Shown here: positions 1 to 8,299 of the stretch, piece by piece | Numbering within the stretch: the stretch's first letter is position 1 | Layout of the letters: each line of letters opens with the position of its first letter | Source of the DNA: Lachnospiraceae bacterium UBA3820 | GTDB lineage: Bacteria > Bacillota > Clostridia > Lachnospirales > Lachnospiraceae | Direction: 5' to 3' | NCBI GenBank assembly: GCA_002369325.1 | Contig: DFDU01000026.1 | Location: forward strand, 1 to 64,000 | Length of the DNA: 64,000 nucleotides | Position numbers and translations under genes: made by a program | Notes under the pieces: generated by a model | Database searches by the model: none | What the model was told of the DNA's origin: nothing | What the model saw: the letters and a program-made list of their open reading frames with translations, nothing else

Positions 1-32
1 CCAATAATTCATATAATCATTATATAATACAG

Positions 33-59
33 GGTGATGAATATTACGGAATATTCACC
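33..59 (-). terminator. weak hairpin downstream of the first lipoprotein gene
   Basis: A ten-pair stem (GGTGAATATT against AATATTCATCACC with a small bulge) lies downstream of the minus-strand lipoprotein gene. No strong T-run follows, so it may be a weak terminator or a 3'-end stabilising hairpin. A second short inverted repeat (TGACA...TGTCA, about 73-89) lies between it and the gene. Nothing else is recognisable in the first 110 bases. Confidence 0.3.
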
Positions 60-110
60 ACCCCATAAAACTTGACAGGCACCTTGTCACATTAACATAA
101 GTAAAATAAA

Positions 111-1526
111 CTACTCGTATCCTATATACAAAAGTGAGCCGTCAACCGCATTTATTACAACTCTTATGTTATAAGGTGACATCGAAAAATCCCAAGCCGG
201 AACAAATGTAAATTCATTTTGTTTATCAGGATTGCTTACAGGATAGTAAACAAAATCAAGCGTATTAAAGTTTACGACAGATACACTGCATTTTGAAGTA
301 TCAAAGCTTTGCTTTATATTTTCCCTTAAGGACTCCTTTATCGCTTCAAAATCAAGCAGTGCTGTATCAATTACGGATGGTTCCGCATAGTGAAAGCCTG
401 CGTCCAGTCTGGCATAAACAATTCCCTCTGAGCATATATCAATCCAATATTCCTTATAGCCATAGCCTCCGGTCATGGAATCCTTTTCTTCCAAACCGGA
501 GCCGGTAAGAAGAAACGATAAACCGTTTAATTCTCTATTTACAAAAAACGGATATCCATCAAAGAATTTGCTGCCATCCTCTTTTACAAACTCTAATTGG
601 GCAAATATTCCTTCCACCGAGTCAGCCGATACGTTTTCAATTTCTATACTTGAAGATTCGGGCGTATCCTCAATATTAAATATTTGGACAAGAAACGCTA
701 CACTTCCAAATGCATCCAGCCTTTCATTCAAAAAGCCTGCTGCATCCATAATTAATTCATCCCTCTTTTTTATACATACATTTGAAGAATCATCCTTTAA
801 CTCCGAATGTCCGCCATTTTCATCTTCCACAAATTCCATTCCGTAATATTCGTAATATTCCATAACAGAATCGTCCTCCATAAATTCCTTTATGTCTACA
901 GGAAGAAGCGTCATTACAAATATATATGCTTCAGGATTCATTGAAAAAATAATATAATACTCTTTATTCTCATATGTGCCCTTATAGGTGTGAAGATCAA
1001 AGCCATTGAAGCTTGTCCATGAATTAACCGTTTCTTCAGTTACATCAGGATCAATTGTATCTCCGCTATATATATAATACTCTGTGTAAAGATGTGACTT
1101 TAGCGGATAATCCGGCGCATAAATATCCTTATCTCCATATATAAGCTCCTCATGAACTTCTTCATAATCATTTCCAAACAGAGTATTCAGTATATCTTTT
1201 TCCCTTTTTTGCATATCAGATACAGCTTCTATGGTATATATTGGAATACTTCTGACATCAGGTACATCATAATTAATTTTCACATTAAACTTTGTTCCCC
1301 CAACCTCAAAGCTTTCCTGCCAATCAATCTTTTCTGTTTCGAGCTTGTCAGATAAGCTTCCAAACTCGTTTGCTTTTACTTCTTCGCTGTCTGCATCCTC
1401 CTGCGATGCAACCGCTTCGGTTCCGTAGTCGGATATATTCTCACTTTTCTTACCGCAGGCAGACAAAGAAATAATTAGTGATATAATTAAAACTGATAAT
1501 GTTATTTTTTGAAATTGATTTTTCAT
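111..1526 (-). CDS. putative lipoprotein, paralogue of the protein at 2158-3474
   Basis: About 471 residues starting with a lysine-containing n-region, a hydrophobic stretch and a lipobox ending in LSAC, so the mature protein should be lipid-anchored outside the membrane. I do not recognise the domain. It aligns along its length with the lipoprotein at 2158-3474: ISDYGTEAVASQ, NEFGSLSDKLET, a WQES motif, a YxxYxVP-like region and a C-terminal (Y/F)P(V/I)xxP...VNAVDGS segment are common to both. An ATG at 1538 in the same frame has the AAGAGG ribosome site only one base away, so 1526 (site 13 bases upstream) is preferred, though neither spacing is ideal. The 5' part of the gene holds an 80-bp block identical to the paralogue. 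Function unknown. Confidence 0.8.
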   Translation of the reverse strand: MKNQFQKITLSVLIISLIISLSACGKKSENISDYGTEAVASQEDADSEEVKANEFGSLSDKLETEKIDWQESFEVGGTKFNVKINYDVPDVRSIPIYTIEAVSDMQKREKDILNTLFGNDYEEVHEELIYGDKDIYAPDYPLKSHLYTEYYIYSGDTIDPDVTEETVNSWTSFNGFDLHTYKGTYENKEYYIIFSMNPEAYIFVMTLLPVDIKEFMEDDSVMEYYEYYGMEFVEDENGGHSELKDDSSNVCIKKRDELIMDAAGFLNERLDAFGSVAFLVQIFNIEDTPESSSIEIENVSADSVEGIFAQLEFVKEDGSKFFDGYPFFVNRELNGLSFLLTGSGLEEKDSMTGGYGYKEYWIDICSEGIVYARLDAGFHYAEPSVIDTALLDFEAIKESLRENIKQSFDTSKCSVSVVNFNTLDFVYYPVSNPDKQNEFTFVPAWDFSMSPYNIRVVINAVDGSLLYIGYE

Positions 1527-1570
1527 AAACAAATTCATACCTCTTGATAATAATTTTATTATGATTCAAG

Positions 1571-1601
1571 CATAAAACATAAATGTATCAAATATGTTTC
1601 A
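1571..1601 (-). promoter_or_regulatory. conserved upstream motif, copy 1
   Basis: A 31-bp stretch upstream of the first lipoprotein gene matches 28 positions of 3508-3538 upstream of its paralogue. The core TGTATCAAATATGTTTCA (1584-1601) is a near-palindrome (TG, 3 nt, CAAAT/ATTTG-like, 3 nt, CA). On the minus strand it contains TTGATA, which could serve as a -35 element. It is either a shared promoter or an operator for one regulator. Confidence 0.45.
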
Positions 1602-1647
1602 AAAAATCTAAAATGAGTTTATACTCCTTTTTTCTTAAAATTAGTTA

Positions 1648-1676
1648 TTGACATCATATTTTACAAATGCTATTAT
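1648..1676 (+). promoter_or_regulatory. sigma-A-like promoter, plus strand
   Basis: TTGACA (1648-1653), a 17-base spacer and TATTAT (1671-1676) make a near-consensus vegetative promoter pointing right. No plus-strand gene follows. The only candidate transcript is the short structured stretch ending in a T-run at 1749, antisense to the 3' end of the fragment at 1731-2144. Confidence 0.45.
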
Positions 1677-1682
1677 TTATCT

Positions 1683-1749
1683 TGTAGAAGCGGTTTTTAT
1701 ACCACTTGGCTCTATGTAGTCTTGATTGGGTTACTCGCTTCTTTTTTTT
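1683..1749 (+). ncRNA. candidate short antisense RNA with its own terminator
   Basis: Starting about seven bases after the -10 box, this 67-base stretch opens with AGAAGCG (1686-1692) and closes with CGCTTCT (1736-1742) running into a T-run (1742-1749), so the two ends can pair to form a terminator-like structure. An inner GGTTTTTATACC hairpin is also possible. The same DNA read on the minus strand looks like decayed coding sequence of the neighbouring fragment, so the RNA may be fortuitous. Confidence 0.25.
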
Positions 1750-2144
1750 ATGTCAATAATATCATATAGATATAGCTTGCCATTTGAAGTATGGTTAATT
1801 ACAAGACATGCAGAATAAATATTATAATTATCTGTTCTTTTCTCATTCTCAAAAATAGGAATTGCAAATCTTACAGTATAATAATACCAGCCTTTAGCCG
1901 CATCAGTTGAATGTTTTGACTTATAATTTTCTTTGAATCTTTTATCTTCAGCAATCTCCACAATTTGTTCAATACACTGAACAATATTTGCCTTTGCTTT
2001 AGCTCTTGCACCTTTAAGAGAACGAGTATATTTTGAACCGGTATATTCATCCGGAAAATCCTTTCCTATAAACACAATATCTTTTGTTTCTGTAATAGTT
2101 AATCGTGTCATTTTTATGCAAGCCAAATTCAAATATGTAAACAT
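1731..2144 (-). pseudogene. C-terminal fragment of a mobile-element polyvalent-type protein
   Basis: The 137-residue reading frame has no ribosome site suited to its first ATG, which lies only 13 bases after the stop of the upstream lipoprotein gene. Its end (VINHTSNGKLYLYDIIDIKK) resembles the C-terminal domain at the tail of large phage and integrative-element proteins (LPD3/MuF-associated type); this is recognition by eye. After the run of eight A residues (minus strand, 1742-1749) the frame ends at RSE-stop. Deleting one A lets it continue as KKEASNPIKTT, followed by further in-frame stops that interrupt an otherwise protein-like SQVV...KPLLQD stretch. I therefore read it as the decayed 3' end of a larger element gene. 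A small live gene is the less likely alternative. Confidence 0.5.
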
Positions 2145-2157
2145 TATTTCAAAAATT

Positions 2158-3474
2158 TTAATACTTTATAAACACCATCGAACCATCTACCGCATTTACA
2201 AGCAGCTTAAAACTCTTTGTATTTGAATAAAAAAACCATACCGGAAGAATTGTGAATTCCATATCATTTTCAGGATTCACAATTGGATAATATTTTAATT
2301 CTATCTTATCAATATTTATATAATTACTTCCTTGCACCTTATTTACATCAATTTCATTTTCTATAATATCCCGCACGGATTCTTTAATGTTTTCAAAATC
2401 AAGCATGTTAGTATCCGGCGATTTCATTTCCATACTGTCATAAAATATACCCAGACATATAGATAAAATCCCCTCGTTGGATATCTCAACACGCTCTGAA
2501 TTATATCCATATTCATAAATTGTTCCTTCATAAACACTGCTATCGACTTTATTGTTTTCAAGTTCAAATCTATATCCGTCAAATATAGAGCTATAAGCCT
2601 CATCGTCACCAAAAAACATCAAATCCCTGATACTATTGATATCATAATATTCTCCTCCTAAAATATCATCTATCAAATGCTTTGCGTCATCCATAAGCTT
2701 TTCCTTTTGAGCATATGCCTCATTATCCTCTTCTTTTGTGATAATAGAAGTATAAGTATATCCCCCTATCCTGCTATCTCCCATAATATCTTTTATGCTG
2801 TCGGAAAAGAGTTCAAAAAACATAAAGTTTTTGTCCTCGTATCTTGAAAATATTGCATAATACGCATTTCCATTATATTTCCCTTTATATGTATGAAGTG
2901 AAAAATCTCCCACCTTTCCCCACGAATTATAAAATTCATCATATTTTCCGAAATTATCATATATTTCGTCATAGTTTTTATTTGCATTTGAACCTTTTTC
3001 ACCTTTAAGTTCACTTTCTTCATACCAATGATTTAATATTACATTTGTCATTTCTTCCGTTTCGAGAATTTTATAATATTTTTTCTCATTTAATGTTTCA
3101 TGAACCTCAATATAATCATCTCCGAACAATTTCTCAACAATTTCCTTTTCCTTCTTATCAAAGTCAGAAATAGGCATTGTTACATAGACCGGCACATTCT
3201 CCTGTTCAGGCACATCATACATAAGACTAATCTTGTAATTTATTCCATTCACATTAATGGATTCCTGCCAGTTTATATTATCCGTTTCAAGCTTATCAGA
3301 TAAGCTTCCAAACTCGTTTGCTTTTACTTCTTCGCTGTCTGCATCCTCCTGCGATGCAACCGCTTCGGTTCCGTAATCTGATATTTCATTTTTCTTTTTG
3401 CCACAGCCAGCTATTGATACAGTCACGCTTACAGCCATAAAAAATAAAATTGCTTTACGATGTATTTTCTTCAT
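2158..3474 (-). CDS. putative lipoprotein, paralogue of the protein at 111-1526
   Basis: 438 residues with MKKIHRK, a hydrophobic core and the lipobox SIAGC, giving a predicted lipid-anchored exported protein. It aligns throughout with the lipoprotein at 111-1526, but apart from the near-identical segment just after the lipobox (roughly residues 32-65) the two have diverged considerably. The gene is preceded by a ribosome site (AAGGAG in the minus strand at about 3481-3488). Upstream lies the conserved motif at 3508-3538. No known domain is recognised. The tandem arrangement suggests local duplication, with the decayed fragment at 1731-2144 now lying between the copies. Confidence 0.8.
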   Translation of the reverse strand: MKKIHRKAILFFMAVSVTVSIAGCGKKKNEISDYGTEAVASQEDADSEEVKANEFGSLSDKLETDNINWQESINVNGINYKISLMYDVPEQENVPVYVTMPISDFDKKEKEIVEKLFGDDYIEVHETLNEKKYYKILETEEMTNVILNHWYEESELKGEKGSNANKNYDEIYDNFGKYDEFYNSWGKVGDFSLHTYKGKYNGNAYYAIFSRYEDKNFMFFELFSDSIKDIMGDSRIGGYTYTSIITKEEDNEAYAQKEKLMDDAKHLIDDILGGEYYDINSIRDLMFFGDDEAYSSIFDGYRFELENNKVDSSVYEGTIYEYGYNSERVEISNEGILSICLGIFYDSMEMKSPDTNMLDFENIKESVRDIIENEIDVNKVQGSNYINIDKIELKYYPIVNPENDMEFTILPVWFFYSNTKSFKLLVNAVDGSMVFIKY

Positions 3475-3507
3475 ATTCTGTCTCCTTTACGATAATATAT
3501 TTTATAT

Positions 3508-3538
3508 CATAAAGTATAAATGTATCAAATTTGTTTCA
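3508..3538 (-). promoter_or_regulatory. conserved upstream motif, copy 2
   Basis: Counterpart of 1571-1601. The core TGTATCAAATTTGTTTCA (3521-3538) has a perfect central CAAATTTG palindrome flanked by TG and CA. On the minus strand TTGATA followed 16 bases later by TATAAA could be the promoter of the lipoprotein gene, in which case the palindrome overlaps the -35 region. Confidence 0.5.
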
Positions 3539-3543
3539 TAAAT

Positions 3544-3573
3544 AAAAAAAGAACCTCGAAAAGTTCTTTTTTT
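3544..3573. terminator. bidirectional intrinsic terminator
   Basis: An A-run plus GAAC (to 3554), an eight-base loop and GTTC plus T-run (3563-3573) form a symmetric hairpin. It lies just after the stop of the minus-strand gene at 3592 and also separates it from the lipoprotein promoter. Confidence 0.75.
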
Positions 3574-3591
3574 GTTATCCTCTTTCACCCA

Positions 3592-4101
3592 TTATACATA
3601 TCTTTCCATGCTTTCGCGGAAATATTTTTTTACAAGTGCAGCGGATATTTCATTGTGAATAACGAGCTTGACAACTGTATCCTTCGGATATTTTTTTAAC
3701 GCTACCCTTACCGAGAAATTAATCATATACAAAAGATTCTTGCCTGCCTCGGGCTCATATGCAAAAAACAGATCCACAACAATTTTGCCGGTTGCAGTTT
3801 TATTGACAAGTAAAAAACCGTTTACACTGCCACCGTTATAAACACAGCAAGAGACATCCGTATCATACCAATTTATCGGTAAAAACTCCAAATCCTCTAT
3901 AATTCCTTTTCTGTTATCCGAAACACATTTGGCTATTCCTCTTCTGAATAGGTTTATAGTAAGCCTGCATACAGGCAGGATATATTTCGGAACAATTCCT
4001 TTTATCACAGAAAGTACGGACAATTCCTCAAGCGTCACCTCCTCACTGTCTTCTTCACCGTTTCTTTTTCGGTCATTCACATACTGCTCATTCATCTGCA
4101 T
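3592..4101 (-). CDS. unrecognised protein, probably 5'-disrupted
   Basis: 169 residues; I cannot name it. A charged N-terminus (about 1-25) is followed by a mixed hydrophobic segment and a C-terminal part alternating short strands and helices, vaguely like an acyltransferase (GNAT) fold, but no family motif is clear. Neither ATG at 4101 nor 4095 has a ribosome site. The same frame is open upstream to an ATG at 4215, five bases after the stop of the EAL gene, except for two TAG codons (4168-4170 and 4129-4131). The best SD-like sequence, GAGGAGGTG, lies inside the frame at about 4036-4044. The gene is therefore either a 5'-inactivated pseudogene, a readthrough gene, or starts internally. Confidence 0.5.
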   Translation of the reverse strand: MQMNEQYVNDRKRNGEEDSEEVTLEELSVLSVIKGIVPKYILPVCRLTINLFRRGIAKCVSDNRKGIIEDLEFLPINWYDTDVSCCVYNGGSVNGFLLVNKTATGKIVVDLFFAYEPEAGKNLLYMINFSVRVALKKYPKDTVVKLVIHNEISAALVKKYFRESMERYV

Positions 4102-4215
4102 ATGTTTGTCAAATATCGTACTTTCAACCTACTCGTTAACATTTTGCTGTTGATTGACCTGTATAACCTACTGTTCCTGATTAACCTGTTGGTTTTGTAT
4201 ATAGTTATTATCCAT
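4102..4215 (-). other. Gln-rich 5' extension with two in-frame TAG codons
   Basis: From ATG 4215 the frame reads MDNNYIQNQQVNQEQ, TAG, VIQVNQQQNVNE, TAG, VESTIFDKH and then joins the 169-residue frame at 4101. Both TAG codons sit in a glutamine-rich run where CAG would fit, so two C-to-T changes would explain them. A 15-codon leader peptide is the other literal reading. No good ribosome site precedes ATG 4215; translation could be coupled to the EAL gene that ends at 4221. Confidence 0.5.
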
Positions 4216-4220
4216 ATTTT

Positions 4221-5951
4221 TTATTCTGCCGACTCCCAAACAAGTCCTTTAGCCCTGGTAAATGCCCTTGTTTCCTCCATAGGCATCGCCTTACCAAAAT
4301 AATATCCCTGTGCCCTTACGCATCCGACCTTTTTCAAAAATTCAAAATGCTCCTCTGTCTCTACACCTTCACATAAAGGAGCAAGTCCCATCTCTGTTGC
4401 TCCCTCAATAATATACGTCATAAGAGTTGATGTTTTCGGATTATGACCGAGACTTCTCAAAAATACAAGGTCAAGCTTAAGCACATCGAAATCATAGTCT
4501 GCAATTGTATTAAGTGACGAATATCCGCTTCCAAAGTCATCAAGCCAGATGTTGTAACCGAGCTTTTTCATCTTCTCACATTCGGACTTTATATATCCGA
4601 CATTGTCATTCAGAGCACTTTCCGTTATTTCAATATCTATCATATTTCGCGGAACACCGTATTTCTCACGTGTTTCCTCAAGAATACCGAAAATATCGCA
4701 AAGCTCGAAATCAAGTCTTGAAATATTAACCGAAACAGGAACAACAGGCTCACCCTTTTCGATGAGTGAAATATAGTCCTCGCATACCCTCTTAATGACA
4801 AACTGATCCACAAGATGTATAAGATGAAATTGCTCGAGTGTCTCTATAAAATCCCCCGGAGACAGCATACCCATCTTTGGATCAATCCATCTTACAAGCG
4901 CCTCATATCCGCATATTTCTCCTGTTTTAACTCTGATTACGGGCTGATAAAATATCTTGATATATTCTTTTTCTATAGCTTCATCTATATGATCCGATAC
5001 ATATTGCTGCTTACGAAGCTCCTCTCGCAGCATTTCGTCATATATACAGTAATTTACATCATGTCGTCCCTTTACGCTGTTACATGCAAGCCTTGCATGA
5101 TCACACGCGAGGCCTACCTCGGCACGTCTGTCATCGAGATAATATATACCGGCCTTTATTCTTACTTTCTTGTTTACGTCCTCGGAAAGAAGCATTTTCT
5201 TATATACATTTTCTACTTTATTTACGATGTCTTCTCTTTCACCCGATGCACATACTACAAAGTGATCATCTGAAAATCTCGAAACTATTCCTCCCTGGAA
5301 CTCATCTCTTATTATTCTTGCGAAATTGCACAAAAGCTCATCACCGAGCTTGAAGCCATGTCTTTCGTTATACAGCTTGAAATTCGGTATGTCGAAATGT
5401 ATAAACGAAATATCCTGTCTTCTTCCCTCCATGGAAGAAAGAAGCTTCTGTGTCTTGTTATAGAAAAATGACATATTAAAAAGACCCGTAAGCGAGTCAG
5501 TTTCATGATTTCCCGAAAGAATTTCCGCTTCGGCAAAGGAATTTCTGTTTAGATTAAAGAACTCATTTTTATCAACATCTATTATAAAAACATAATAAAA
5601 GCTCTTTCCGTTCTTCCAATGAAGTAAGTGTCCGAAATCCTCGAGATATTTTACATCTCCCTGCTTGGTTTTGATACGGTATCTTACATAATCATGTCTT
5701 TTCTCACCGTAAACGGTCTGAGCATGTATCTGATTTTCAACCCTGATAAAGTCATCAGGATGCACCATACCCGAAAATGTACCGCCGGTAAATTCAAGGA
5801 ACTCCTCAAAATCCTTGCAGCCGTACATCTTTACGACATTGGTCTCGGCAAAGAGTATCTTCTCGTCTCCCTCTGCCTCATAGATAAAAAAGCCGCCCGG
5901 TAGTCCTGAAGGTATACTGCCTCCGGTATTTGTTACATAATACTCATCCAT
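4221..5951 (-). CDS. PAS-GGDEF-EAL protein, probable c-di-GMP phosphodiesterase
   Basis: 576 residues. Residues about 15-125 look like a PAS sensor, 150-305 a GGDEF domain and 315-570 an EAL domain. The GGDEF signature is degenerate (RF followed by SDDHF at 227-231), so diguanylate cyclase activity is not expected. The EAL domain keeps its metal and catalytic motifs: YEAL (349-352), EITES (441-445), DDFGSGYSSL (471-480), LKLD (491-494), CEGVET (527-532) and the QGYYFGKA end. The likely role is hydrolysis of cyclic di-GMP to pGpG in response to a signal sensed by PAS, with the dead GGDEF possibly binding GTP as an activator. No transmembrane segment, so cytoplasmic. A GGGGGA ribosome site precedes the ATG. 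The window also holds a tad pilus and a chemoreceptor, plausible beneficiaries of c-di-GMP control. Confidence 0.9.
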   Translation of the reverse strand: MDEYYVTNTGGSIPSGLPGGFFIYEAEGDEKILFAETNVVKMYGCKDFEEFLEFTGGTFSGMVHPDDFIRVENQIHAQTVYGEKRHDYVRYRIKTKQGDVKYLEDFGHLLHWKNGKSFYYVFIIDVDKNEFFNLNRNSFAEAEILSGNHETDSLTGLFNMSFFYNKTQKLLSSMEGRRQDISFIHFDIPNFKLYNERHGFKLGDELLCNFARIIRDEFQGGIVSRFSDDHFVVCASGEREDIVNKVENVYKKMLLSEDVNKKVRIKAGIYYLDDRRAEVGLACDHARLACNSVKGRHDVNYCIYDEMLREELRKQQYVSDHIDEAIEKEYIKIFYQPVIRVKTGEICGYEALVRWIDPKMGMLSPGDFIETLEQFHLIHLVDQFVIKRVCEDYISLIEKGEPVVPVSVNISRLDFELCDIFGILEETREKYGVPRNMIDIEITESALNDNVGYIKSECEKMKKLGYNIWLDDFGSGYSSLNTIADYDFDVLKLDLVFLRSLGHNPKTSTLMTYIIEGATEMGLAPLCEGVETEEHFEFLKKVGCVRAQGYYFGKAMPMEETRAFTRAKGLVWESAE

Positions 5952-6111
5952 AGTTATTCCCCCTATACAACTAATTCAGCATATATTAAAAGTGTAATAT
6001 CGGCATTGAATTTTAAAATATATTTTTCATTAAAAATACATGCCCGAAAAGAACAAAAAGGCGGCATATAGACAATTTGTCAATATGCACGCCCATTCAA
6101 TCGTAATCTTA

Positions 6112-6702
6112 CTAAAAAAGCTCCTTTTCAAGCTGATTGATGTAAGAATCAAGAAGCTGCATACGCTTGGTATATTCTGCTCTGGCAGCATCAGTCTTAC
6201 ATCTTCTTATCTTTGGCTTATTAATTCTATAATAATTTTTAATCCTGTAATACGCCTTCTTATAGCTTGCTTCATCCTCACATGCAGTAGCCATGGAATC
6301 CCATACAACACTTATTGCACCAACCTCGTCCAACAAGTCGGCATCCATAACTATCTTACACTCAAGCGAAAGCTCAGCCTCTGTATCCTTATCCTCATGA
6401 ATCATGATTATCTCGCCAACTCTCTTGATAATCTCCGGTTCAACGCCGATACTGTCAAGAAATTCAACGGCAAGCTCCGCACCTACCTCTTCATGCGGTC
6501 TTTCACTATCCCAACCAACATCATGAAGTAAAGCCGCAAGTGCAATAATATCTATATCTCCGCCCAATTTTGCCTGCAACTTTATAGCCCATCTATATAC
6601 GCGCATGGTGTGCTCATATCTGCTTCTGAAAGGATAGTTGGAAGGACGTCCATTTTCAGCAGTCATCTTCTTTACGTATTCAATTACTTCTGAATAATTC
6701 AT
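6112..6702 (-). CDS. HD-domain phosphohydrolase
   Basis: 196 residues of the HD superfamily of metal-dependent phosphohydrolases. The expected ligands are visible: H31 (YEHTMRV), H60-D61 (LLHDVGW), H102 (IMIHED) and D120 (MDADLLDE). The C-terminal third (about 140-196) is helical and basic, seen in small stand-alone HD proteins of the YedJ type. Substrate cannot be told from sequence; nucleotides or nucleotide second messengers are usual. It is transcribed alone: 160 bases separate it from the EAL gene, and the stretch to the divergent aminotransferase gene carries promoters for both. Confidence 0.8.
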   Translation of the reverse strand: MNYSEVIEYVKKMTAENGRPSNYPFRSRYEHTMRVYRWAIKLQAKLGGDIDIIALAALLHDVGWDSERPHEEVGAELAVEFLDSIGVEPEIIKRVGEIIMIHEDKDTEAELSLECKIVMDADLLDEVGAISVVWDSMATACEDEASYKKAYYRIKNYYRINKPKIRRCKTDAARAEYTKRMQLLDSYINQLEKELF

Positions 6703-6988
6703 AACCCCGGTCCTCTTATATCCGTATATTTACGCATTATATCGCATTCATAACACATATTGTATCATTTATTTACGAAAATTACAACCTTTAAATACTT
6801 CTAATGCAATTATATTATACTAATATATCCTAATTATTACTAAAATTTTAAAAAAATTTAAAGCTTTCCCCGAATTTATACTTTTTTTTAAATACATGAT
6901 ATTTTCTTTAATTTGTTATGGAAATTATAACGAAAATGAGTTATCATATTGAAAGACATATGTATTAATGCAAAGGAGATGGATAAAT

Positions 6989-8275
6989 ATGAAAGCTTAC
7001 AAAGACATGAGCAAAGATGAACTGTTATCTTTAAAAGCAGCTCTCGAAGATCAATATAAGGAAGAAGAAGCCAAGGGTCTTTCCCTCAATATGGCAAGAG
7101 GAAAACCCGGGCTGTCACAGCTTGCGATTGCAATGCCAATGCTTGACGTAATAAACAGCTCATCAGACATGAATACCGTACTTGGAAATGACACAAGAAA
7201 CTACGGTGATCTTGATGGTATCGGTGAATGCCGTCGACTTATGGCAGCTATGATGGGCGTTGAGAAGGATAATGTTATAGTATGCGGAAATTCAAGCCTT
7301 AATATCATGTATGATACCGTTTCACGTTCCATGACATTCGGTGTTAACGGCTCAACCCCGTGGTGCAAACTCGATAAGGTCAAATTTTTATGTCCCGTTC
7401 CGGGCTATGACAGACATTTTAAAATTACTGAGGTTTTCGGAATCGAGATGATTAATATACCTCTCGGTTCAGACGGTCCTGATATGGATCTTGTTGAAAA
7501 ATATGTAAATAACGATGCTTCCGTAAAGGGTATCTGGTGTGTACCTAAGTACTCAAACCCAACAGGTATTTCATACTCGGACGAAGTGGTTAAGCGTTTT
7601 GCCAACCTTAAACCTGCTGCCGAGGATTTCAGAATATATTGGGATAATGCCTATTGCATCCATCATCTTTACGAGGATGTTCAGGATGAGATTCTTAATA
7701 TCCTTACCGAATGCGAGAAAGCCGGTAATCCTGATATGGTTTACATCTTCTCATCAACCTCGAAGATAAGCTTCCCGGGTTCAGGTGTATCAGCAATAGC
7801 AACTTCTCTTACAAACATTGAGTATATCAAGAAATATATGACTGTCCAGACTATCGGACATGACAAGATAAACCAGCTCCGTCACGTAAGATTTTTCAAG
7901 AACATTGACGGACTTAAGGCTCATATGAAGCTCCACGGTGAACTCTTAAGGCCTAAATTTGAGGCAGTTTTAAACACCCTCGACAGCGAGCTTAACGGTC
8001 TTGAAATCGGTTCATGGATAAAGCCTCGCGGCGGTTACTTCATATCCTTCGATGCTATGCCGGGTTGTGCAAAGGCAATCGTAAAAATGTGCAAGGACCT
8101 CGGTGTCATACTCACAGGTGCAGGTGCAACCTACCCATACGGCAAGGACCCTCAGGACTCCAATATCCGTATAGCACCTTCATATCCGACACCTGAGGAA
8201 ATGCTTGCAGCCTCAAAAGTATTCGTACTTTGCGTAAAACTCGTAAGCGTAAAGAAGCTCCTCGGCGAACTGTAA
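6989..8275 (+). CDS. aspartate-type aminotransferase (class I, MocR-like group)
   Basis: 428 residues from the ATG at 6989, which has AAAGGAG ten bases upstream; the longer frame from 6968 lacks a site. PLP-dependent fold type I: NMARGKPGL near the N-terminus, VPKYSNPTG, the YWDNAY aspartate/tyrosine pair and SSTSKISFPG with the Schiff-base lysine, and a C-terminal RIAPSYPTPEEM where Arg binds the substrate carboxylate. The features match the less common family of putative aspartate aminotransferases found in Clostridia and Actinobacteria rather than classical AspC. Expected reaction: aspartate plus 2-oxoglutarate to oxaloacetate plus glutamate. Monocistronic; the giant inverted-repeat region starts three bases after its stop. 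Confidence 0.88.
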   Translation: MKAYKDMSKDELLSLKAALEDQYKEEEAKGLSLNMARGKPGLSQLAIAMPMLDVINSSSDMNTVLGNDTRNYGDLDGIGECRRLMAAMMGVEKDNVIVCGNSSLNIMYDTVSRSMTFGVNGSTPWCKLDKVKFLCPVPGYDRHFKITEVFGIEMINIPLGSDGPDMDLVEKYVNNDASVKGIWCVPKYSNPTGISYSDEVVKRFANLKPAAEDFRIYWDNAYCIHHLYEDVQDEILNILTECEKAGNPDMVYIFSSTSKISFPGSGVSAIATSLTNIEYIKKYMTVQTIGHDKINQLRHVRFFKNIDGLKAHMKLHGELLRPKFEAVLNTLDSELNGLEIGSWIKPRGGYFISFDAMPGCAKAIVKMCKDLGVILTGAGATYPYGKDPQDSNIRIAPSYPTPEEMLAASKVFVLCVKLVSVKKLLGEL

Positions 8276-8299
8276 ATCCTGTACCTCACAAAAGAACGG

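Noticed and set aside
4102..4215. TAG recoded to glutamine throughout the genome
   Set aside because: lysA (13173-13175) and the gene at 15713 end in TAG at sensible places, so TAG works as a stop here.
4815..5273. 152-residue plus-strand frame
   Set aside because: Antisense to the EAL domain of the gene at 4221-5951, whose motifs are clear; no ribosome site.
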